Below are positions 57,101 to 64,000 of a stretch of 64,000 nucleotides of DNA, in pieces; position 1 is the stretch's first letter, and each line of letters starts with the position of its first letter. Origin of the DNA: Sphingomonas insulae (GTDB lineage: Bacteria > Pseudomonadota > Alphaproteobacteria > Sphingomonadales > Sphingomonadaceae); assembly GCF_010450875.1 (NCBI RefSeq), contig NZ_CP048422.1:186001-250000 (forward strand), written 5' to 3'. The position numbers and the translations under genes were made by a program. The notes beneath the pieces were generated by a model that was not told where the DNA came from, made no database searches, and saw only the letters and a program-made list of their open reading frames with translations.

Positions 57101-60100
57101 TTACGCTGCTTCCCGAGCAAAAAACATCGTATCAAATCCCTTATTGTTATAGTTTGACATACTGAACTCGATTGCCCCCCTGCTCTGATCGAAAGCGGAG
57201 GCGGCTTGCACGAGTTGACTGGCAAGAACCTGAGGTCGTGCATCATACGTCGCGCCAGTTGCTGGCGGGACGACCTCCTGTTCGAAGCGAGTACGATCCC
57301 ACGTCGTTCCATCGGCGAAGCGGATGAAGTCAAGTCCCTGATCCTGGCCACCTTGCCAAAATTGGAATTGCGCGTGGAAGACCGCGTTCGTTGCCAGGAC
57401 CGTGACGCTCATCTGGTCTCCGGTTCGCTTCAGGGAGATATCGGCAGGGTTCAGCCCCTGCAGGACAAGCGTATCCGATCGATGGAAACCCGATCCGGGA
57501 TTGTCGAGGATATCGTGCCCATCGTTCGCACGGAAGATGATCTCACCGCCGCCCTCGCCCGACACGGCGATGTAGTCGTCCCCCTTGCCCGGATCGACCC
57601 GAACATAATCGGAAGCCAGGGTTAGCGCCTCGCCGTACGGCGTTCCCATGACGGTGGGATTCGAGGCGATCTGGGAGAGCATATCCGATCTGTTCCAGAC
57701 CGCTCCGTTGGCGAAGCGAATGAAATCGAGTCCCTGGTCCCGTCCCCCTTCCCAGAATTGGAACTGCGCGTCGAAGACCGCGCCCGTTGCCAGCACGGTC
57801 AAACTCATCTGCTCGCCGGTTCGCATCAACGAGACGTCGGCAGGATTCAGGTCTTGAAGGGCGAGCGTATCCGACCGATGGAAACCCGAGCCGGGATTGT
57901 CGAGAATATCGTGCCCGTCGTTCGCGCGGAAGATGATCTCCCCGCCGCCGTTACCCGACACGGCGATGTAATCGTCCCCCTTGCCGGCATCGACCCGCGC
58001 ATAGTCGGATGCCAGGGTCAGCGCCTCGTCATAGGGCGTCCCCATGATCGTCGGGCCGAACGCCGTGTGCGACTGGATAGCCGCGCGGTCCCACACCGTA
58101 CCATCGGCGAACCGGATCGCGCCGATGCCCTCGGGTTGCCCCCCGGATGCCAGCGCGAACTGATCGTTGATGGTAAACGTGTCGCCGCCCGGAAGGGCAA
58201 CCACGACGCCACCGAAATAGGAGAAGGGATAATATCGAGGCCTGATCGCTTTCAGGCTTACGTCTGACGGCAAGCTGTCCGAAAGAAAGAGACCGTCCTG
58301 CCTGCCGGCACCGCCATCGAAAATGTCGTTGCCGTCTCCGGTCGCAAAGCGGATCTCCCCTCCTGATCCAACAAGGCTCGTCGTGGAACTCCCCGCATAA
58401 ATAGTGTCGTTGCCCTTTGCACCTGCATACGTGAAGTTGAAGGTCGGCAGATTGATCGTATCGTCTCCATTCGTACCGCTGATGACCTGATGGTTCGCTG
58501 GTATCGATGTGGCAGCGGCCGCCATCATCTGCGCATGGCTGATCTGCGTTCCATCCGCCAGTTCGAGCGAGACGTCGCCATTACCCGAGGTGGCGAAATA
58601 CTGCCCCTGAAGCGTCAGGGAGCCACCTGCTTCAGCGACAGCTATCGTGATGCTACCATAATTGTCGACCGTATAGGTCAAATTGCTCCGGGCGACACCG
58701 ATCCCCATCTTGATGACATCACTGCCATTATACTCTCCCAACGAGACGACAGAGTCTTTGCCCGAATTGATATTCCACAAGACAGTATCATTACCCGCAC
58801 CCAACTCGACGGTGTCGTCGCCCAGTCCTGGATCGATGACGTCATCTCCCCCGTCATCCACGATGTAGTCGGGTGACGACGTGCCGGGGATGCGGACGGG
58901 TGCTGGCTTGACGGGATCGACCAGAAAATACTGTTCATTTATGTCATGTAGATATTTTGCGGCCTTCGCCCTTTGTCCCGTAAAACCGTAACCGCTCGTC
59001 CTGTCGAAGCTTGTCATCATGTGGGAGGTGACATTGCCATGCAATGCATGGCCGCCGATATACGCCCACAACTGACTGGCAGACCAGGTAATGCCGCCTT
59101 TGAACATGACGGAAGATATCGGGTTTTGCGCGGCGGCGTAGGCTAGCCCGTTCTTTTGAAAAGAGGTCGAGGACACCGCGCCGATATCTGCGTCCTGTTG
59201 CGCAAGCGTGATCGTTTCACCCGTCGCCTTGATCTTGAAAACGAGGAACTGAACGTTGGCGCTACCAACATCACCATAGGCCTGATAACTGTTATCCGAT
59301 CCGCCAACGATGATGCTGATGTCGTTGATGGAGAGATTGTCCAGGCGGAGATTGTATCCAGCCTGGCCCGATGCGTATCTGACGACGTCCTTGCCGTCCC
59401 CGCGACCGAAAGTGATGGTCGCCGTCGATCCGGACGACAACCGTATCAGGTCATTTCCCGAGCCACCTGAAATTATATCATTGGTCCCGCTTGTACTAAT
59501 GATGTCGTTGCCCTCTCTCCCGAACAGGGCGTTTCTTCCACCGCCTCCAATAAGCAAGTCGTTGCCCAATCCACCCAAAAAAATATCGTCTTCGTCGTGC
59601 CCGATAACTTGCTGACTACTAGAAATTGCCGTGGCTATCGCTCGCACAGTAGCAGTTGGCGCATTGGTGGTGTCCGCACCCGAGCTTGCGTCCGCGAGGA
59701 AGGTAAACTCTACACTCGCCGGAGGTACCGAGGGTCCTGCACCAATTGTAGTCAGGCTCGTTTGATACGAAATCGAGCTTATGTCCGAATAGTTCGACGC
59801 GTCTTTGCCGAAAGCCGACAGCGCTGACCTTAGGTCACTGGCGCGGCTAACGTTTGCTAAGCCTAAGTCAATGATCGCCCTTACATAATCAGTCGGCGCG
59901 TTAGACGATCCAATATTCCAGCGATTCTGGGTAAGGTCTATGCTGAAGACGTCGGAGTTTACGCCCCTATCAAGGACCCCGTCGACGGCGGAAGATTGGG
60001 CGGCCTGCATGACGCCCTGAACTGCAAGATTTCCGGCATTCAGGACGGCAAGGCTAGCGATATAGTTCACTCCCCTAGTGAACGAGCTATTGGTCTCGCC

Positions 60101-61087
60101 ATTGACCGCAGCAGCCATATCGGCGGTGTCATCGAACATAGCAGCTATGCCGGTGTCTCCAAAAGGCTTGTCGGCACTTGTGAGTCCCGCGTCCACAGCA
60201 GAGTAAGCAATTATGGTCCTCAGGGCAGAGCTTCTGTCGCTTGTTCCGCGATAGGAGTCTAATCCTCCGACACGACCTGCTACATCTGTTGAAATAAACG
60301 CATTCCAGAGATAGCCGGACGCAGGAAGCCACGACGTGAGATTATTGGTGGATGCATAGACAAGCGCAACCTGTGTTGCCATACTATGACCTAGCACAGG
60401 TGTGGAAATCCATGGACCGTCACCGGCTTCGAGTTCATGCTCCACATTAGTAGCAAGGTGACGAAAGACCCCGAGGAAATCATGCGCGTTGGAATACGTG
60501 ACAGGGTTATTATTAAATATCGACCCGACCGTCCCGGATCCATAAATGAGGTCCTTTAATGGCTGGCTGTACTGTGTCGCGTTTACGGTGCCCGCCAGTT
60601 GCGCCTGAACGTTATAATTCTCGGCCGCGGCTTGGAAAGGCATATTATTGAAGATAGTGCTATCGAGGCCATAAAGAGCGGACACGAGGCCCGCGAGCCC
60701 GCCACCTAGCGAATGTCCGGTTGTCACAATTGACGCTGACGAATTTGCTCCGGGCGAGTTCGCGATCGATTGTTTCGTCGCGTTGTAAAAATTGATCGCA
60801 TCGATCGCCTGAGGATCCAATCCGCCAGCCCCTTGCGCATAGCCGGTGAATAGATCACCGCCCAGATGGTCAGTTCCGCGATACGCGATGACGGTTCCTG
60901 CACCCGGTGCTACAAGGTTATAACTCGTGGCCGCGAAAGCGCTGTTGTAGGCCGGGTTCTCGGTGGATAGTATAGACACTATCGCACCAGCGACCCGATT
61001 AGTTGGCATTCGAAGACCGACGTCGTCGGGCCTGCCACGGTTATAAGCATCAAGTGCCAATATTGCGCGCTGTAAGACAGTGTTCAT
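57101..61087 (-). CDS. RTX protein with N-terminal class 3 lipase-like domain
   Basis: 1328 residues. The N-terminal alpha/beta hydrolase (about 1-330) has the class 3 lipase motif VIAYRGTD (67-74) and nucleophile Ser126 in TTGHSLGGG. RTX calcium repeats occur at about 495-550 (GGLGNDLLIGGGG, GGSGNDLIRL), 736-775 (GDDVIDPGLGDDTVELGAGNDT) and 870-930 (GNDTIYAG, GDGNDIFDGGAG). Two near-identical 132-residue HCBP-related modules follow (from Met1015 and Met1147). The C-terminus FDTMFFAREAA has the hydrophobic/acidic look of a type I secretion signal. The ATG overlaps the lipoprotein TGA. No Sec signal. Predicted secreted, calcium-folded lipase or phospholipase; substrate unknown. Less GC-rich than neighbours. 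Confidence 0.9.
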   Translation of the reverse strand: MNTVLQRAILALDAYNRGRPDDVGLRMPTNRVAGAIVSILSTENPAYNSAFAATSYNLVAPGAGTVIAYRGTDHLGGDLFTGYAQGAGGLDPQAIDAINFYNATKQSIANSPGANSSASIVTTGHSLGGGLAGLVSALYGLDSTIFNNMPFQAAAENYNVQAQLAGTVNATQYSQPLKDLIYGSGTVGSIFNNNPVTYSNAHDFLGVFRHLATNVEHELEAGDGPWISTPVLGHSMATQVALVYASTNNLTSWLPASGYLWNAFISTDVAGRVGGLDSYRGTSDRSSALRTIIAYSAVDAGLTSADKPFGDTGIAAMFDDTADMAAAVNGETNSSFTRGVNYIASLAVLNAGNLAVQGVMQAAQSSAVDGVLDRGVNSDVFSIDLTQNRWNIGSSNAPTDYVRAIIDLGLANVSRASDLRSALSAFGKDASNYSDISSISYQTSLTTIGAGPSVPPASVEFTFLADASSGADTTNAPTATVRAIATAISSSQQVIGHDEDDIFLGGLGNDLLIGGGGRNALFGREGNDIISTSGTNDIISGGSGNDLIRLSSGSTATITFGRGDGKDVVRYASGQAGYNLRLDNLSINDISIIVGGSDNSYQAYGDVGSANVQFLVFKIKATGETITLAQQDADIGAVSSTSFQKNGLAYAAAQNPISSVMFKGGITWSASQLWAYIGGHALHGNVTSHMMTSFDRTSGYGFTGQRAKAAKYLHDINEQYFLVDPVKPAPVRIPGTSSPDYIVDDGGDDVIDPGLGDDTVELGAGNDTVLWNINSGKDSVVSLGEYNGSDVIKMGIGVARSNLTYTVDNYGSITIAVAEAGGSLTLQGQYFATSGNGDVSLELADGTQISHAQMMAAAATSIPANHQVISGTNGDDTINLPTFNFTYAGAKGNDTIYAGSSTTSLVGSGGEIRFATGDGNDIFDGGAGRQDGLFLSDSLPSDVSLKAIRPRYYPFSYFGGVVVALPGGDTFTINDQFALASGGQPEGIGAIRFADGTVWDRAAIQSHTAFGPTIMGTPYDEALTLASDYARVDAGKGDDYIAVSGNGGGEIIFRANDGHDILDNPGSGFHRSDTLALQDLNPADVSLMRTGEQMSLTVLATGAVFDAQFQFWEGGRDQGLDFIRFANGAVWNRSDMLSQIASNPTVMGTPYGEALTLASDYVRVDPGKGDDYIAVSGEGGGEIIFRANDGHDILDNPGSGFHRSDTLVLQGLNPADISLKRTGDQMSVTVLATNAVFHAQFQFWQGGQDQGLDFIRFADGTTWDRTRFEQEVVPPATGATYDARPQVLASQLVQAASAFDQSRGAIEFSMSNYNNKGFDTMFFAREAA
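57254..58045 (-). repeat. Two tandem 396-base units in the RTX gene
   Basis: Unit starts at the Met codons 58045 and 57649, exactly 396 bases (132 codons) apart. Both units encode MGTPY-EALTLASDY, GKGDDYIAVSG, GGGEIIFRANDGHDILDNPG, FHRSDTL, and QGLDFIRFA blocks; nucleotide similarity is high across the unit. In-frame tandem duplication of a calcium-binding beta module. Confidence 0.85.
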
Positions 61088-61908
61088 TTATCGCTCCTGA
61101 AATCACGGCCGTAAAGCTGCCTACTCCCATCGGTCACTAGTCCCTCAGGCAGTTGTCCGGCTTTGGTGTCGAAAGCATTTGTGAAAGACGGAAGACGCTC
61201 ATCGCGCTCGATCCGGAAAGTTTCGGCCTTCTCGAAGGTGAAGCTGACCCGCGTGATCCGAATACTATGGCCGTTGAGGGTCGTTGCCACCCCAGGACGC
61301 ACCATGACCAGTGAGTTTGGATCGTTTAGGTCTTTATAGAATACGAATATCGGGCATCGGTCCTGTCCCGCCAAGCCCGTTCCGCGTGGGAGGCAGAAGG
61401 TAATCTGCCGACCTTTGAGCCGTTCGATCACGTAGTTGCGAAAGAGGGCACGAGATGTGTCAGGGACGGTGGGGCGCCCTAAATGTCTGTCCTCGTCGGA
61501 CACGAAGACGTCAAGACCGGTCGGCAGAACGCTCCAGCCCTCGATCATGTCCCCGTTGAGCGCGTTGAATAAGCCGTAGACGTAGCTGTTCTCGGCGATG
61601 GGGAGGACTAGAGCGGAGCCCCGTGCTTCCACACGTCCGCCGCTCGGCCAACCATCGATGAACCTCGTCTTCCAAAGTGTGCTGGTATGTACCCGGCGTC
61701 CGTCCACAACTGCATCGACGCTGAACCTCATATCCGCCCAGTCGCTGCTCCGAGTACAGGATGTGAGCATGATGCAGAGTCCGAGAGTTAATGTAGTGAG
61801 GCCAGCTGACTTCGGGGTACGACGCTGCCTCAATTTTCTATAGATTGTCTTCGCTGCTCGGCCTTCCGATCGGATCGTCTGCCAAGCAATTCGACTTGTG
61901 CACGTCAT
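61084..61908 (-). CDS. Putative lipoprotein of unknown function inside the secretion operon
   Basis: 274 residues. A basic N-terminal extension precedes a hydrophobic stretch ending in a lipobox-like MLTSC (Cys about residue 51), then a beta-rich domain of about 220 residues with FVSDEDRHLGRP, ITFCLPRGTGLAGQDRCPIFVFYKDLND and no recognised family. The ATG at 61908 is fixed by the ATGA overlap with hlyD, but the long extension before the lipobox is unusual and an internal start is possible. Co-translated between the adaptor and the RTX lipase, so it probably serves secretion, folding or protection from the lipase; this is inference. Confidence 0.75.
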   Translation of the reverse strand: MTCTSRIAWQTIRSEGRAAKTIYRKLRQRRTPKSAGLTTLTLGLCIMLTSCTRSSDWADMRFSVDAVVDGRRVHTSTLWKTRFIDGWPSGGRVEARGSALVLPIAENSYVYGLFNALNGDMIEGWSVLPTGLDVFVSDEDRHLGRPTVPDTSRALFRNYVIERLKGRQITFCLPRGTGLAGQDRCPIFVFYKDLNDPNSLVMVRPGVATTLNGHSIRITRVSFTFEKAETFRIERDERLPSFTNAFDTKAGQLPEGLVTDGSRQLYGRDFRSDK

Positions 61909-63299
61909 CGTTCACGCCCCGCCTGCTTGCGCGCTTCATTGATCGGACTGAGCAGATAGCTGACGATCCGCCGCGTCCCGGTACGGATGTCGGCGGTAGC
62001 GGCCATACCTGGGGTGACGGAAACATTCGTTCCGTCACGATCGATGCTGGTGCGATCAAGCGATATGCGGGCGGTGTAGACCAGCCCGAGTTTCGGGTCT
62101 TCAACGGCATCGGAACTGATGCTGCGCACGCGCCCTGGAAGGGTGCCGTATCGGGTGAACGGGAATGCTTCGAGCTTGACGGCAACCGACTGGCCCGCGC
62201 GAACGAAGCCGACGTCCTTGTTGAGCACGCTTACCTCGGCCACGATCGCGCCGGTGCTGGGGACGACCACCATGATCGGCTGGGCGGGCTCCACGACCCC
62301 ACCCACCGTGTGCACGGCCAGCTGGGCGATGGTACCGTCCGCAGGGCTCGTCATGGTCCGAAGGCTCGAGCGCTGAGCCGCTTTTGTCAGTTCCTCCCGC
62401 CTCAGCCGCACGTCCGCATCGGCCTTGGTCAGGTCGGTCAGGATCAGTGCGCGAGCCGCGGCGCGCGACTGGTCCATGCCGCTGCCGGCCTGCGTTATTT
62501 GCGCCGCAGCCTTCGCTGAGGTTTTAACCGCCATGTCCCGATCGCGCGCGGCGGCAAGCCGTTGCCGCCGCATCTCGATCACCTTCAGTTTGGACACGAA
62601 CCCCTTGGCCAGCAACTGCTCGTTCGCGGCGACCTGTTCGTCGAGCAATGGCAGCGTTTCGGACAATTTCGCGGCCTGGATGTCTGCTTCCCCGCGCGCG
62701 GCGACCGCCGCCTGGCGATCAGCCGCATGTCCCGCCGCGGTCGCCAGAATGTCATCCAGCCGCGCACGCGCCAGCGCCGTTTGATCCGCGACGATCCCGG
62801 CGGATGTGCCTTGAGGCGCGTTGAAAATCAGGCCGTGGCCATCCAGTGCCGAGAGAAGTGCGCGCGCTCTCGCCGCATCGAGTTCGGCGGCCTCCAGCGC
62901 GCGGCGCGCCTGCACCGCTTCCGCTGCCGACACGGTAGGATCCAATTCGACAAGCGGTTGTCCTCTTCGCACAAGCTGACCATCATATACCAGAATGGCG
63001 CGGACGACGCCTGCTTCCGCCGGCTGTATCAACTTGACATGATCGGCCGGGATGAGGCGGCCTTGAGCCGAGGCGACGATGTCGACCCGGCCGAACACGA
63101 GCCACGCCACCGCGAGGACCAGGAGTATCAGGGACGTCCAGGTCGTAGCACGCGCCGTTGGAGAAACCGGTCGTTCAATGATCTCGAGCGCCGCCGGAAG
63201 AAACGAGACCTCGTCCGACCGCACCAAATTGCGCGCGCGCTCCTTCTCATCGGCAAGCGCAGACCGGACGACGTCCCAGTGGCGAAGTAGCGCGTTCAC
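61905..63299 (-). CDS. Type I secretion membrane-fusion protein, HlyD family
   Basis: 464 residues: cytosolic N-terminus, one membrane helix ([17 protein letters not shown], about 54-70), lipoyl half ([42 protein letters not shown], read in parts), a long coiled coil (about 120-300) and the beta-barrel end ([42 protein letters not shown]), the diagnostic HlyD C-terminal pattern. Start is GTG at 63299, overlapping the ABC transporter TGA as GTGA. It links the ABC transporter to a TolC-like channel, which is not encoded nearby. Confidence 0.94.
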   Translation of the reverse strand: MNALLRHWDVVRSALADEKERARNLVRSDEVSFLPAALEIIERPVSPTARATTWTSLILLVLAVAWLVFGRVDIVASAQGRLIPADHVKLIQPAEAGVVRAILVYDGQLVRRGQPLVELDPTVSAAEAVQARRALEAAELDAARARALLSALDGHGLIFNAPQGTSAGIVADQTALARARLDDILATAAGHAADRQAAVAARGEADIQAAKLSETLPLLDEQVAANEQLLAKGFVSKLKVIEMRRQRLAAARDRDMAVKTSAKAAAQITQAGSGMDQSRAAARALILTDLTKADADVRLRREELTKAAQRSSLRTMTSPADGTIAQLAVHTVGGVVEPAQPIMVVVPSTGAIVAEVSVLNKDVGFVRAGQSVAVKLEAFPFTRYGTLPGRVRSISSDAVEDPKLGLVYTARISLDRTSIDRDGTNVSVTPGMAATADIRTGTRRIVSYLLSPINEARKQAGRER

Positions 63300-64000
63300 C
63301 CTGCACGTCCTTGCTGCCCCATCTGCCGGCGGTGCAGGTTCGCATAGCGACCGCCTTGCCGCAGCAGTTCGTCATGGCTGCCCGTCTCGACGATCCGGCC
63401 CTTCTCCAGCGTCATGATCCGGTCGCATTGCCGGATCGCGGAGAGGCGGTGGGCGATGATGAGCACGGTGCGGCCCCTCGCCATTGCCTTCAGGTTCGTC
63501 TGGATGATCTCCTCGCTCTCGGCATCAAGCGCCGAGGTGGCTTCGTCGAGGATCAGGATACGCGGCTGGGTGACAAGCGCGCGGGCAATCGCGATCCGTT
63601 GTCGCTGTCCGCCCGACAGGTTGACGCCGCGCTCTTCGATGATCGTATCGAAGCCCTGCGGCAGCGCGAGAATGAAGTCGTGCGCTCCCGAAAGCTGTGC
63701 CGCCGCCATGACATTGGCGAGCGGCATGGCTGGGTTGGCGAGCGCGATATTTTCGCGGATCGAGCGGTTGAACAGTAAATTTTCCTGCAACACCACGCCG
63801 ATCTGGCGCCGCAGCCAGGCGGGATCGATTTGCGCAATGTCGACGCCGTCGATGAGGATGCGGCCGCCGGCCGGCGTGTAGAGCCTCTGGAGCAGCTTGG
63901 TCAGCGTCGATTTGCCCGACCCCGACGATCCGGCGATCCCGAGCGTGCCGCCGGGCGGCAGATCGAAGCTGATATCCTCCAGCGTCCAGGGGCCATCCAG
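63296..64000 (-). CDS. Type I secretion ABC transporter (HlyB-type), N-terminal part outside window
   Basis: Only the C-terminal nucleotide-binding domain, about 234 codons, is in the window. Walker [11 protein letters not shown]-loop [20 protein letters not shown], signature [15 protein letters not shown], Walker [13 protein letters not shown] and H-loop IIAHRLSAI are intact; the end is [16 protein letters not shown]. The Q-loop context and gene order identify a HlyB-type exporter that drives RTX protein secretion. The membrane domain and any C39-like domain lie beyond 64000. Confidence 0.93.
   Translation of the reverse strand: MDGPWTLEDISFDLPPGGTLGIAGSSGSGKSTLTKLLQRLYTPAGGRILIDGVDIAQIDPAWLRRQIGVVLQENLLFNRSIRENIALANPAMPLANVMAAAQLSGAHDFILALPQGFDTIIEERGVNLSGGQRQRIAIARALVTQPRILILDEATSALDAESEEIIQTNLKAMARGRTVLIIAHRLSAIRQCDRIMTLEKGRIVETGSHDELLRQGGRYANLHRRQMGQQGRAG

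Overview
The window is GC-rich chromosomal DNA from an alphaproteobacterium, most likely a Sphingomonas or close relative. The evidence is the atpH-A-G-D order, a PhaR/PHA locus, many catabolic-type TonB-dependent receptors (five genes, one of them frameshifted, plus one 3' remnant), start/stop overlaps of the ATGA type, and several families of intergenic palindromes. The genus is an inference; no rRNA or tRNA gene was seen.

Layout. 1-4.1 kb: F1 ATP synthase genes on the minus strand, with two different palindromic repeats flanking the gamma gene. 4.3-14.1 kb: secreted or envelope proteins (a TPR-like protein, a HExxH peptidase-like protein, a trypsin-like protease, a retropepsin/PDZ protein), the Ada repair protein, a lone CpaF ATPase and a polytopic membrane protein. 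14.2-17.2 kb: phaR divergent from a PhaC-like hydrolase and thiolase. 17.4-24.5 kb: two TonB receptors (the first frameshifted), alanine racemase and an ABC ATPase remnant. 24.6-29.0 kb: a small unknown gene behind an 8-codon leader ORF, alpha-ketoglutaric semialdehyde dehydrogenase, an SMP-30 lactonase and an Old Yellow Enzyme. 29.1-32.5 kb: a two-component system divergent from a Gly/Pro-rich OB-fold protein, then pncA. 32.5-39.4 kb: a glycan locus with a PL22 oligogalacturonate lyase, a TonB receptor and a GH2 enzyme. 39.5-44.5 kb: a MarR-controlled FUSC/DUF1656/adaptor/outer-membrane-factor efflux set, the last gene frameshifted. 44.5-47.6 kb: a TonB receptor behind ModE-like and Mop molybdate genes. 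47.6-52.2 kb: a second TonB receptor/PL22 pair, divergent. 52.3-56.8 kb: a PaoABC-type molybdenum aldehyde oxidoreductase (2Fe-2S gene frameshifted) with a TetR regulator.

56.8-64 kb is the clearest acquired segment. A type I secretion ABC transporter (cut by the window edge), HlyD adaptor, lipoprotein and 1328-residue RTX lipase-like protein are joined by three 4-base start/stop overlaps. The segment is less GC-rich toward the RTX gene and ends abruptly against the last 88 codons of a TonB-receptor gene, as if it had inserted there.

The two PL22/receptor pairs together with the lactonase and semialdehyde dehydrogenase suggest pectin-fragment uptake followed by oxidative uronate catabolism; this is inferred from family membership. 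Three genes carry an apparent loss of one G within a G run, which could be real mutation or consensus error.
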